Origin: Streptomyces actuosus
Lineage (GTDB): Bacteria; Actinomycetota; Actinomycetes; Streptomycetales; Streptomycetaceae
NCBI RefSeq assembly: GCF_016921115.1
Contig: NZ_JAFFZS010000005.1
Coordinates: 124,001-188,000 of the forward strand
Length of the DNA: 64,000 nucleotides
Direction: 5' to 3'
Positions 1 to 9,165 of the stretch are shown one piece after another; position 1 is the stretch's first letter, and each line of letters starts with the position of its first letter. The notes below the pieces were generated by a model, which saw only the letters and a list, made by a program, of their open reading frames with translations, had not been told where the DNA came from and made no database searches. The translations under genes and the position numbers were made by a program.

Positions 1-81
1 GATGAAAGCGCGAGGGTCCGCCGCGTGCATCTCCGTTGTGTCTGCGCCCTCACGTAGAGTGCTCAAGATGGCACACGACCC

Positions 82-109
82 CGTAACTCTTTCGAGTGAC
101 CGTCGTTGA
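82..109 (+). promoter_or_regulatory. Sigma-BldN-type promoter of bldM
   Basis: A -35 element CGTAAC at 82-87 and a -10 element CGTTGA at 104-109 are separated by exactly 16 bases. This is the form I remember for sigma-BldN promoters, including bldM p1 of S. coelicolor. The predicted start lies near 116, which gives an untranslated leader of about 115 nt before the bldM ATG at 233. It places bldM under the BldN cascade that drives aerial development. Confidence 0.8.
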
Positions 110-232
110 GAGTGCGAGGCGGTTGAAAACACAAGCGCTCGGGCAGGCGTCCGAGACGGTCGACCGCACAGGTGACGATTTCGTACCAGCCTGGAGGCAC
201 AAGGTGACGCGCATCAGCTGCGGAGGGCGGCC

Positions 233-844
233 ATGACTTCCGTCCTCGTCTGCGACGACTCCCCGCTTGCCCGAGAGGCGCTCCGCCGTGCGGTCGCGAC
301 CGTGCCCGGCGTCGAGCGCGTGACGACGGCGGCCAACGGCGAGGAAGTCCTCCGCCGCTGGGGCGCCGACCGTTCCGACCTGATTCTCATGGACGTCCGC
401 ATGCCCGGCCTGGGCGGTGTGGAGACCGTCCGCCGACTGCTGTCGGCCGACCCCGGTGCGCGCATCATCATGCTCACCGTCGCGGAGGACCTCGACGGGG
501 TCGCCCTGGCCGTGGCCGCCGGCGCCCGTGGGTACCTGCACAAGGACGCCTCCCGCGCGGAGCTGCGGGCCACGGTCACCCAGGCGCTCGCCGACCCGAC
601 CTGGCGACTGGCCCCGCGCCGGCTGCGCTCGGCCGAGATGGGCGCCGCACCCACCCTCACGGCCCGGGAGATCCAGGTCCTGGAGGGCATGAGCCACGGT
701 CGCTCCAACGCCGAGATCGGCCGCGAGCTGTTCCTCTCCGAGGACACGGTCAAGACCCACGCCCGGCGCCTGTTCAAGAAGCTCGGCGCCTCGGACCGCG
801 CGCACGCCGTGGCGCTCGGATTCCGGTGGGGCCTGGTGCGGTAG
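233..844 (+). CDS. bldM: BldM, orphan response regulator of aerial development
   Basis: The product is a 203-aa NarL/FixJ-type response regulator. Receiver domain residues 1-120 carry the acidic pair D8/D9, the phosphoacceptor-position D54 in LILMDVRMPG, and K103 in LHKDAS. A LuxR-type helix-turn-helix occupies residues 140-203 (LTAREIQVLEGMSHGRSNAEI). Length and sequence match Streptomyces BldM, which activates development genes as a homodimer and others together with WhiI; published work found that D54 is not needed for its function. The start is chosen from GGAGGG six bases before ATG. No partner histidine kinase is adjacent, as expected of an orphan regulator. The sigma-BldN promoter upstream supports the identity. 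Confidence 0.95.
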   Translation: MTSVLVCDDSPLAREALRRAVATVPGVERVTTAANGEEVLRRWGADRSDLILMDVRMPGLGGVETVRRLLSADPGARIIMLTVAEDLDGVALAVAAGARGYLHKDASRAELRATVTQALADPTWRLAPRRLRSAEMGAAPTLTAREIQVLEGMSHGRSNAEIGRELFLSEDTVKTHARRLFKKLGASDRAHAVALGFRWGLVR

Positions 845-1444
845 GGCCCGTCTTTCGGATCACGTCCCGGACGCGGGGCCCGGCCCACGCATCCGCCGCG
901 CCACCCGCGGCCGTGGGCGCGGCGAGCCGGCGCCCGCACCCGCCGAGCGGCTGCACGCACCCGGCAGCGCACGCCGCCCCCGGTAGGACATCGCGGCCGG
1001 GCGGCGACCCGATCCGAAGGACAGGCCCCGGCCATTCCCTGGCGCCGAACCGGGCCGCCGGTCCCCGGCCGCCGTGCGGCGAGCGGGAGGCACCGCCCCC
1101 GGCCGCGCGGCCGACCGCCTCCGAGCGGGGGCGTACGTCCCCTCGTTCCCCCCTGGCGGCCCGCCGCGAGGCCGTGCGGACCTGCCTCGCCCGGGCCGCC
1201 GACCCGAGCCTGCCGGCACCGCCCCTCTCCCCGCGCCGATGCCGCGCGGCGGGCGCGGACCCCGCCCGCCGGGCGGAACGGCGACAGGGCCCGGACCACC
1301 GTCCGACCCCTGTTCGCCGTACCGCGGGCGGGGCCGGTCGAGGGGTCCCGCGGGTGCCCGCTGCTCGTTTCGGCGCGGATGCCGCATCCTTGAGGTGTGG
1401 AGTTCCTCGGGGAGTCGGTCGAGCGGAAGGGGAGGGCGCAGCGG
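845..1444. other. Intergenic region bldM to ECF sigma gene
   Basis: About 600 bases with no supportable gene. Open frames here are GC-driven, rich in Arg/Pro, and lack ribosome binding sites. It must hold the promoter of the downstream sigma gene, but I could not pick a convincing -10/-35 pair by eye. Confidence 0.6.
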
Positions 1445-2125
1445 ATGACTTCCGGCGCACCTGCTCATAACGCTTCGGTGCACAACGACGGGCGCGGTGC
1501 CGCGGACCTTACGGCCGCAGGGCACCATGGACCGATGCGTGACGACGAGGCGACCACTCCTGCCCACGGAGCGATCGGTCCACTCGTCCATCGCGCCGTC
1601 GACGGCGACGAGCAGGCCACGCACGACCTGCTCGCCCACGTCCACCCCCTGGCGCTGCGCTACTGCCGCACCCGCCTGTCCCGGCTGCCCGGCGACGCCC
1701 GCCACTTCGTCGAGGACCTGGCCCAGGAGGTCTGCGTCGCCGTCCTGCTCGCGCTGCCGCGCTACAAGGACACCGGCCGCCCCTTCGAGGCCTTCGTCTT
1801 CGCCATCGCCGCCCACAAGGTCGCCGACCTGCAGCGGGCCGCCATGCGTCACCCCGGTTCGACGGCCGTGCCCTCCGACGAGATGCCCGAGCGGCCCGAC
1901 GACTCCCTCGGTCCCGAGGAGCGTGCCCTGCTGAGCAGCGACGCCGAGTGGGCCAAGAAGCTGCTGGCCAACCTGCCGGAGAACCAGCGCGAGCTGCTCC
2001 TGCTGCGCATCGCGGTCGGGCTCACCGCAGAGGAGACGGGTCAGATGTTGGGAATGTCACCCGGCGCCGTCCGTGTGGCCCAGCATCGGGCGCTCAGCAG
2101 ACTCCGCGCCCTCGCCGAGCAGTAG
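1445..2125 (+). CDS. shbA: ECF-type sigma factor, SigD/ShbA-like
   Basis: A small sigma-70 family factor. Region 2 includes the segment [21 protein letters not shown] and region 4 the helix-turn-helix [23 protein letters not shown]; there is no region 3 or extra C-terminal domain. A sigD-like gene next to guaB is the arrangement found in mycobacteria (sigD near guaB2), and in Streptomyces the homologue here is, from memory, ShbA, which directs transcription of the principal sigma gene hrdB. The symbol rests on that synteny. The start is uncertain. ATG 1445 has GGGGAGG about 9 bases upstream (226 aa); ATG 1535 would give 196 aa and a length closer to compact ECF factors; GTG 1397 is also open. 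No anti-sigma gene is adjacent. Confidence 0.75.
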   Translation: MTSGAPAHNASVHNDGRGAADLTAAGHHGPMRDDEATTPAHGAIGPLVHRAVDGDEQATHDLLAHVHPLALRYCRTRLSRLPGDARHFVEDLAQEVCVAVLLALPRYKDTGRPFEAFVFAIAAHKVADLQRAAMRHPGSTAVPSDEMPERPDDSLGPEERALLSSDAEWAKKLLANLPENQRELLLLRIAVGLTAEETGQMLGMSPGAVRVAQHRALSRLRALAEQ

Positions 2126-2151
2126 CGGCGCCTTGGTTGAACAGGCAGACA

Positions 2152-2181
2152 CCCGGTTCCGTATGAACATACGAAGCCGGG
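2152..2181 (+). terminator. Hairpin between the sigma gene and guaB
   Basis: Arms 2152-2165 and 2168-2181 (CCCGGTTCCGTATG against CATACGAAGCCGGG) pair with one wobble and one mismatch around a two-base AA centre. It lies 27 bases after the sigma-factor stop and before the guaB promoter region, so it probably separates the two transcripts. Confidence 0.55.
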
Positions 2182-2225
2182 GTCGGCCTCGAACCGTGGA
2201 ATGAGACGGGTCCATCTCCCGTTAG

Positions 2226-3770
<1,545 letters not shown>

Positions 3771-3778
3771 CATCACCT

Positions 3779-3816
3779 GAGGTCTGACCTGCCGCTTTGC
3801 CGGTAGGTCAGACCTC
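3779..3816 (+). terminator. guaB terminator
   Basis: A 16-bp stem with one G-T wobble (arms 3779-3794 and 3801-3816) encloses a 6-base loop, beginning 8 bases after the guaB stop. It is one of the strongest hairpins in the window. Confidence 0.85.
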
Positions 3817-3842
3817 TTGGGCCGTTGTGGGGCCGTCATCGC

Positions 3843-4001
3843 CCTCCGTGAGCCGTCGAACCCCCGGTCAACGGCCGACCGTGTACGGGTCTCGCTGCTC
3901 TGCATGAGGTGCGTATACGTCCGGAGGGTGAAGCCGGGGTCATGGTGGCCCAGATACTCGGACAGAGCCTTGATGGACTCGCCCGCGTCCAGCAGCACCG
4001 C
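3843..4001 (-). pseudogene. C-terminal remnant of a tyrosine site-specific integrase
   Basis: On the minus strand about 53 codons read VLLDAGESIKALSEYLGHHD followed by PGFTLRTYTHLM and a typical tail (SSETRTRSAVDR). This is the C-terminal box II of actinobacterial tyrosine recombinases, with the Leu-Gly-His-His motif and the catalytic Tyr in RTYTH. Nothing resembling the rest of the catalytic domain or the arm-binding domain is present upstream, and the frame runs on without a stop through the guaB terminator, so it is a dead fragment. It marks an old integration or deletion event at this spot, just beyond guaB and at the edge of the inserted genes. Confidence 0.8.
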
Positions 4002-4041
4002 ACGCCGGGGAGCACAGCGAGCACGCACGCCAGCACTACGC

Positions 4042-4281
4042 TCAGGAGCCCCGACGGCCGTCGCGCTCCGGCGGACTCGTGGCGCCGAGCGAAGAGACCA
4101 CCCCCCACTCTGTCGGGCCGCCGGCCCGACCGATCGCGGGTCGGGCCTGTCCTTCACCGGCGTGCGCCGCTTCCGTGAGCGCGGTCTCGTACACGTCGGC
4201 GACCTGCTCCACGGTCCGGTCGGTGTACGTCGCGAGGCCGGCGATCGCCGCGACCGCCCAGTTCGCCGACGACCGTGTCAT
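4042..4281 (-). CDS. Possible small hypothetical protein (79 aa)
   Basis: The minus-strand frame encodes MTRSSANWAVAAIAGLATYT followed by DRTVEQVADVYETALTEAAHA, an amphipathic, Arg-poor composition unlike the GC-driven shadow frames around it. No good ribosome binding site is visible and the frame could extend further upstream, to 4455. It may be a real small protein of the inserted segment or part of a decayed gene that belonged with the integrase remnant. I recognise no family. Confidence 0.3.
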   Translation of the reverse strand: MTRSSANWAVAAIAGLATYTDRTVEQVADVYETALTEAAHAGEGQARPAIGRAGGPTEWGVVSSLGATSPPERDGRRGS

Positions 4282-4380
4282 GAGTACGGATACCCGGTCG
4301 CCGCGGTCGCCGGTGCGGATGAGGGGGCGTCCGAGCCTCGCTACGGTAGGCGTGATCGCGTGAGAGTACGATTTTCTCAC

Positions 4381-4404
4381 CTTGTGTACTTGATCATGCA
4401 CAAG
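4381..4404. promoter_or_regulatory. Inverted repeat upstream of the inserted operon
   Basis: CTTGTG at 4381-4386 and CACAAG at 4399-4404 form a 6-bp inverted repeat with a 12-base spacer, 53 bases before the ATG at 4458 and in an unusually AT-rich patch. It could be an operator or part of the promoter of the three-gene operon. There is no independent support. Confidence 0.3.
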
Positions 4405-4457
4405 GCGACGGATGTCGCCGGTATCGGGGCAACGGGGCAACGGGGAGGTCATCACGC

Positions 4458-4916
4458 ATGGCGTGGGACGAATGGGAGCAACTGAAGGCGGAAGCGGCAG
4501 GGCGCGGCTCCACCCGGATGCGGCTGAACTCGATTCCGTCCGATCCGGGCGGCGATTCCCGTGGCGGGAGTTCGGACCGGCTGAAGTCGGACAAGAAGGC
4601 CTGGGTGAAGGCCGGTGAGGACGTCACGGGCCTGAAGGACGGCGTCGGCAAGGCGCTGACGAAGCTGGACGACGGGCAGTCGGGCCTGGGAGACACGGCC
4701 GGCTGCCGGTCGGCGGCGGCGCAGAAGGAGCTGTACGACTCCTGGAAGAAGTACGTCGGTGATGTGGGCGGCCGCTGCGGCGAGTTGGGCGGTCTGCTGG
4801 AACGCTCGGGACACGACCTGAACATGCTCGACTCGGACGTCGAGGCCGAGCTGGACAAGATCAAGGCCAAGTACCAGGACACCGACCCCGTCATGTGCCC
4901 GACGAAGGACAAGTGA
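4458..4916 (+). CDS. AG1/WXG-like small helical protein
   Basis: A 152-aa, highly charged, predicted all-helical protein beginning MAWDEWEQLKAEAAG, without a signal peptide or membrane helix. It resembles the small AG1-type proteins that in Streptomyces precede DUF1023 hydrolase genes and that I regard as distant WXG100/type VII-associated partners. Two short helices around WKKYV (near residue 95) and a C-terminal acidic helix (MLDSDVEAELDKIKAKY) support an ESX-like hairpin fold. The start is set by GGGGAGG about 10 bases upstream. The gene lies 9 bases before the hydrolase gene and is surely co-transcribed with it. The proposed link to secretion is inference; no EccC or other ESX component is in the window. 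Confidence 0.7.
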   Translation: MAWDEWEQLKAEAAGRGSTRMRLNSIPSDPGGDSRGGSSDRLKSDKKAWVKAGEDVTGLKDGVGKALTKLDDGQSGLGDTAGCRSAAAQKELYDSWKKYVGDVGGRCGELGGLLERSGHDLNMLDSDVEAELDKIKAKYQDTDPVMCPTKDK

Positions 4917-4925
4917 TCGACCGCC

Positions 4926-6770
4926 ATGGATCTTGCGACGCTGAAGGCTTTCAAGCCGTCCGAGTACGAGGAAGCGGCGGACGGGTACCGGGCCACGAGT
5001 GACATGGCCAGCTCGGCCATGGACGTGGTCGAGAACCGGATCTGCGCGGGGATCCGCAACCAGCTCGACGGCAAGACGGCCGAGGCCGCTCTGCGGGAGC
5101 TGAAGGAGGTGTCGAAGAACTTCCACTACGTACAGACCGAGTGCGGGCTGGTCAGTACCGCACTGAACGCTTTCGCGTTCGACATGGCCGCGGCCAAGCG
5201 CAAGCTGGACGCTGCTCTGGAGGACGCGAAGGCGGCCGGCTGCACCGTCGGCACGGACGGTTCGGTCACCTTCCCGGCGGGAGGCAAGGAAGTCGACGGC
5301 AAGGTTCCGGAGGGCGGCACCGTTGCGGTGAGCACCAGCCCGACGGATTCGCCGGCGGCGGCGCTGGAGCGCCAGGCGGTGCGCATCCACCCGAATCCGA
5401 ACTTCGGCAAGGCCGTGGGGTTCGCGGACCGTATCGGCGACGCCCTGAAGGAAGCCACGGACGCGGATGCGAAGTGGGCCCCGAAGCTGCGCGCCCTGAA
5501 GGCCGACGACGACCTGGTGGTGTCCGACCGGGACTGGTCCGATGCCAAGTCGGACATGGACGGCGTCCGTGACGCGAGCAAGGACTACCTCGATTCCCTG
5601 CCCCACCCGCCCAAGGACGGCAGCCCGAAGGGCAACGCGGCGTGGTGGAAGGGACTCACGCCGGAGCAGCAGGCGGACTACATCTCCGTCCACCCCGACT
5701 CGATAGGCAAGTTGGACGGGCTCCCCACCGTTGTACGGGACGAAGCCAACCGCACCGTGCTCGACGAGACCCACGGTCAAGCACAGCTGGACTACGACGC
5801 CTGGCTGAAGAAGCATCCCGAACCCAAGCGCTACAGGCCCTACTTCAATCCGATGACGGGCACCGAGGTGAAGGGTGCGATGGTCGAGACCCAGGAGTGG
5901 AAGGACTGGGAAGGGGAAAGGAAGAAGGCTCACAAGTCCCTCGACGGCATGAACGCGATCCAGGAGCGCTTCGACGCGACGGGAACGAACGGACTGCCCG
6001 AGGCGTACCTGCTGGGATTCAGCACCGAAGGGGACGGCCGCGCGATCGTCGCCGACGGAAACCCGGACACCGCGGATCATCAGGCGGTTTACGTGCCGGG
6101 GACGACGTCGGATCTGGGAAGCATCGGTGGAGGTATCGACCGGATGACCAAGGTCTGGCATGCAGCCCATGACGAGGCCAATGGGAAATCCGTTTCCACG
6201 ATCACCTGGCTCGGCTACGACGCACCTGACAGCGTCTGGAAGGACGCGCCGTTCGAACACTACGCGTATGACGGGGCGCCGGCGTTCAACAAGTTCCTGG
6301 ATGGGCTCGACACGTCGCACACCGGTGATACGGCAGCGCACCGCACGGTGATCGCCCACTCGTATGGAACGACGCTCGTCGGTGCCGCGGCCCAGACGGG
6401 CCATGTCAGTGCCGATGACATCGTCTTCGCGGGCAGCCCCGGTGTAAAGGTGTCAGGCGCCGACGAGCTGGACGTTCCCAAGGGGCACGTGTGGAACGAG
6501 GAGGCACCCGGAGACGTGGTTCCGGATGTCGGCCGCTATGGCCATGGCGGGGACGCCTTCGTCATCCCCAGCGACCCCCAATTCGGTGCCAACCAGATGG
6601 CTACGGACACCGAAGGGCACAGCGGTTACTGGGACGAGACTTCCCATGGGCCGTCCCAGAGTCTGAAGAATCAAGCCCTGGTCGTCGTCGGTAAGGGCGA
6701 TGATGTGGCGCTGAAGCCGCCCCCCGGTTTCGGGGGGGCGGATCCCGATTTCTGGGCGCGTGTGAAGTAG
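4926..6770 (+). CDS. DUF1023-type alpha/beta hydrolase with helical N-terminal domain
   Basis: A 614-aa protein in two parts. Residues 1-130 are helical and WXG-like (MDLATLKAFKPSEYEEAADG, then amphipathic helices). Residues from about 350 form an alpha/beta hydrolase of the DUF1023 family with the nucleophile elbow AHSYGTT (Ser479), an acidic strand DDIVFAGSPG and a candidate catalytic His565 in EGHSGYWD. There is no signal peptide, so if exported it would use a non-Sec route, plausibly type VII via the WXG-like domain. The ribosome binding site is weak and the start lies 9 bases after the previous stop, suggesting translational coupling. The substrate is unknown. A toxin or a lipid/ester hydrolase role is possible but unproven. 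Confidence 0.8.
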   Translation: MDLATLKAFKPSEYEEAADGYRATSDMASSAMDVVENRICAGIRNQLDGKTAEAALRELKEVSKNFHYVQTECGLVSTALNAFAFDMAAAKRKLDAALEDAKAAGCTVGTDGSVTFPAGGKEVDGKVPEGGTVAVSTSPTDSPAAALERQAVRIHPNPNFGKAVGFADRIGDALKEATDADAKWAPKLRALKADDDLVVSDRDWSDAKSDMDGVRDASKDYLDSLPHPPKDGSPKGNAAWWKGLTPEQQADYISVHPDSIGKLDGLPTVVRDEANRTVLDETHGQAQLDYDAWLKKHPEPKRYRPYFNPMTGTEVKGAMVETQEWKDWEGERKKAHKSLDGMNAIQERFDATGTNGLPEAYLLGFSTEGDGRAIVADGNPDTADHQAVYVPGTTSDLGSIGGGIDRMTKVWHAAHDEANGKSVSTITWLGYDAPDSVWKDAPFEHYAYDGAPAFNKFLDGLDTSHTGDTAAHRTVIAHSYGTTLVGAAAQTGHVSADDIVFAGSPGVKVSGADELDVPKGHVWNEEAPGDVVPDVGRYGHGGDAFVIPSDPQFGANQMATDTEGHSGYWDETSHGPSQSLKNQALVVVGKGDDVALKPPPGFGGADPDFWARVK

Positions 6771-6785
6771 GAGAGATTTCCCGAC

Positions 6786-7316
6786 GTGAAGATCAAATTG
6801 GGCGTCCTTGCGGTCGCCGTCCCCCTTGTACTGGCCACTGTCACTGGATGCGGCATGACTGACAACGACTCCAACGAAACCCCTTCTTCCGGTACGAGCA
6901 CCTCGCGTGACGCCTCCGATGCGATGGAAAAGGTGTCGAGCGATATCTACGACTTGATCGGTGTCAAGGGGAAGGCATCCGACAGTCGTCCGTTTGTTTC
7001 GGAATGCTCGGGAAAGGACAGAAAGAAATACTTCCGGATCTTCCATTGGTGGAGTTTCTACCCCACATCGGCGAGCGACCTCGGCGTGGCGATGGAACGG
7101 CTCAAGACGGAGCTGCCCAAGCGCGGATGGAAGATCGTCACATACGGGCCGGACACCAGTAGGAACAAGAACATCAACCTGACTGCCGACAACGACAAGC
7201 AGAAGGCCGGTGTCAACATCGTTGAAATGGCGAAGGACGACCCGCCGAAGCTGAGCCTGCACGTCGTGTCCGGTTGCTACCAGGTCCCGGAGGGCCAAGA
7301 GGTCGAACACTTCTAG
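6786..7316 (+). CDS. Putative lipoprotein of the inserted operon
   Basis: A 176-aa protein with a GTG start and a lipoprotein signal: positive MKIKLG, a hydrophobic core, then lipobox TVTGC with the modified Cys at residue 21. The mature part begins with a Ser/Thr-rich linker and continues as a small alpha/beta domain with two further Cys residues (ECSGKDRKK and SGCYQVP) that could form a disulfide. The gene starts 15 bases after the hydrolase gene, behind GGAGAG. Base composition is visibly less GC-rich than in flanking genes (many A/T third positions), which fits acquisition by transfer. It may be an immunity or anchoring partner of the hydrolase; that is speculation. Confidence 0.75.
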   Translation: MKIKLGVLAVAVPLVLATVTGCGMTDNDSNETPSSGTSTSRDASDAMEKVSSDIYDLIGVKGKASDSRPFVSECSGKDRKKYFRIFHWWSFYPTSASDLGVAMERLKTELPKRGWKIVTYGPDTSRNKNINLTADNDKQKAGVNIVEMAKDDPPKLSLHVVSGCYQVPEGQEVEHF

Positions 7317-7617
7317 CTAGCAGCAGAACGGGCCCCGCGCCGGGCTGTCTGTGGGCCGTCCGAGGGTGGCCAACGCCGACAGACGATGACAAGCGTCGAC
7401 GGCATGGGGCCAGGAGGAAGGCGGGGCACGGTATGAAGCCACAGCACGCTCGGGGGCCGACCACCACAGCAGGAAGTGACGCACGCGCGCGTGACGCACG
7501 GACGAGGGCGGCCCCGGGGCGAACCGGGGCCGCCCTCGGCGTACCTGCGGGGGGCCGCCGCCGTACCCGTCGGGGATACTGGGAGGCGCTGCAACGCATC
7601 AGGGAAAGGCCACAGAC
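7317..7617. other. Intergenic region before guaB3
   Basis: About 300 bases. No gene is seen. It contains the 15-bp hairpin at 7503-7538 and then a purine-rich AGGGAAAGG site that serves guaB3. Confidence 0.5.
7503..7538 (+). terminator. Strong hairpin upstream of guaB3
   Basis: A perfect 15-bp stem (arms 7503-7517 and 7524-7538) with loop GGCGAA. It lies 187 bases after the lipoprotein gene and 80 bases before guaB3. It probably ends the inserted operon; alternatively it is in the guaB3 leader. Confidence 0.65.
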
Positions 7618-8742
7618 GTGACTGAGATCGAGATCGGGCGCGGCAAGCGCGGCCGCCGGGCGTACGCCTTCGACGACATCGCCGTCGTCCCCAGCCGCCG
7701 TACGCGGGACCCGAAGGAGGTCTCCATCGCCTGGCAGATCGACGCCTACCGCTTCGAGCTGCCCTTCCTGGCCGCTCCCATGGACTCCGTCGTCTCCCCG
7801 GCCACGGCGATCCGCATCGGCGAGCTGGGCGGCCTGGGCGTGCTGAACCTGGAGGGCCTGTGGACGCGGCACGCGGACCCGCAGCCGCTCCTCGACGAGA
7901 TCGCCGAGCTGCCGGCCGAGGCGGCGACCCGCCGCCTCCAGGAGATCTACGCGGCCCCCGTCAAGGAGGAGCTGATCGGGCAGCGCATCAAGGAGGTGCG
8001 CGACTCGGGCGTGGTCACCGCGGCGGCGCTCTCCCCGCAGCGCACGGCCCAGTTCTCCAAGGCCGTCGTCGACGCGGGCGTGGACATCTTCGTCATCCGC
8101 GGCACGACGGTGTCCGCGGAGCACGTCTCGCACTCCCACGAGCCGCTGAACCTGAAGCAGTTCATCTACGAGCTGGACGTCCCGGTGATCGTCGGCGGCT
8201 GCGCCACCTACACCGCGGCCCTGCACCTGATGCGCACCGGCGCGGCCGGTGTCCTGGTCGGCTTCGGCGGCGGCGCCGCCCACACCACGCGCAGCGTGCT
8301 CGGCATCCAGGTCCCCATGGCGACCGCGGTCGCCGACGTGGCCGCCGCCCGGCGCGACTACATGGACGAGTCCGGCGGCCGGTACGTGCACGTGATCGCG
8401 GACGGTGGGGTCGGCTGGTCCGGCGACCTGCCCAAGGCGATCGCCTGCGGCGCCGACGCGGTGATGATGGGCTCCCCGCTCGCCCGCGCCACCGACGCGC
8501 CCGGCCGCGGCCACCACTGGGGCATGGAGGCCGTCAACGACGAGCTGCCGCGCGGCAAGAAGGTCGACCTGGGCACGGTCGGCACGATCGAGGAGGTCCT
8601 CACCGGCCCCTCCCACACGCCGGACGGCTCGATGAACTTCTTCGGTGCGCTGCGGCGGGCCATGGCGACCACCGGCTACAGCGAGCTCAAGGAGTTCCAG
8701 CGCGTCGAGGTCACGGTGGCCGACTCGCAGCACCGGCAGTAG
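7618..8742 (+). CDS. guaB3: GuaB3 family IMP dehydrogenase-related protein
   Basis: A 374-aa member of the CBS-less IMPDH-related family that in actinobacteria sits next to guaB. The barrel phosphate-binding segments (VHVIADGGVGWSGDLPKAIA and GADAVMMGSPLA) are present. In the catalytic loop, where GuaB of this window has GPGSICTTR, this protein reads GGGAAHTTR, so the nucleophilic Cys is replaced by His222; the Arg-Tyr flap and the CBS pair are also absent. Classical IMPDH chemistry is therefore unlikely and the function is open. The GTG start is supported by AGGGAAAGG. Length and neighbour fit the family well. Confidence 0.92.
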   Translation: MTEIEIGRGKRGRRAYAFDDIAVVPSRRTRDPKEVSIAWQIDAYRFELPFLAAPMDSVVSPATAIRIGELGGLGVLNLEGLWTRHADPQPLLDEIAELPAEAATRRLQEIYAAPVKEELIGQRIKEVRDSGVVTAAALSPQRTAQFSKAVVDAGVDIFVIRGTTVSAEHVSHSHEPLNLKQFIYELDVPVIVGGCATYTAALHLMRTGAAGVLVGFGGGAAHTTRSVLGIQVPMATAVADVAAARRDYMDESGGRYVHVIADGGVGWSGDLPKAIACGADAVMMGSPLARATDAPGRGHHWGMEAVNDELPRGKKVDLGTVGTIEEVLTGPSHTPDGSMNFFGALRRAMATTGYSELKEFQRVEVTVADSQHRQ

Positions 8743-8755
8743 GCCGCACGATCCG

Positions 8756-8800
8756 GCCGAAGGGCTGGTCGCCCCCGCGCGGGGCGACCAGCCCTTCGGC
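8756..8800 (+). terminator. guaB3 terminator
   Basis: A perfect 20-bp stem (arms 8756-8775 and 8781-8800) with a 5-base loop, starting 14 bases after the guaB3 stop. It is the longest perfect hairpin in the window. Confidence 0.9.
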
Positions 8801-9165
8801 ATGCCCGAGGGCGCCCGGCGGGGGTGTGTGTGGGGGGGGCTGGGCAGGACGCGGGGATCGCGGCGGTGCATCCCCGGGCGAGAGGAGAAGGGTGCGCCCG
8901 GAGCCGGTCGGACCCGGTGGGGCCGGGTGCTGGTGGGGCCGAGTGGGTCCCGGTGGGTGCGGGGAAGGGTCGGGGAGTGCCGGGGCGCGGGGGTGTCGGG
9001 GTGGGCCGGGCCGGCGTTCGAGGGCCCGGATGCCCGGATGCCCGGATGCCCGGATGCCCGGATGCCCGGATGCCCGGATGCCGGCGGGCGTCGGCGGGCG
9101 TCGGCGGTGGGCCCGGCCGGCGGGGGCGGACGATGGTGCCCGCCCGCTCCCCGTGCGGCGACCCG
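8801..9165. other. Convergent intergenic region with low-complexity DNA
   Basis: The region between the guaB3 terminator and the 3' end of the nucleotide-sugar dehydrogenase gene. It is a strongly G-rich upper strand that contains the 8-bp tandem repeat described separately. No gene seen. Confidence 0.6.
9025..9080. repeat. Seven perfect tandem copies of CCCGGATG
   Basis: Unit CCCGGATG is repeated seven times without a mismatch from 9025 to 9080, and the run ends in CCGG. It is intergenic between convergent genes. Perfect identity suggests recent slippage and probable strain-to-strain length variation. Confidence 0.95.

Noticed and set aside
9025..9080. CRISPR or attachment-site repeat
   Set aside because: An 8-bp unit without spacers, and no integrase nearby. 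It is a microsatellite-like run.
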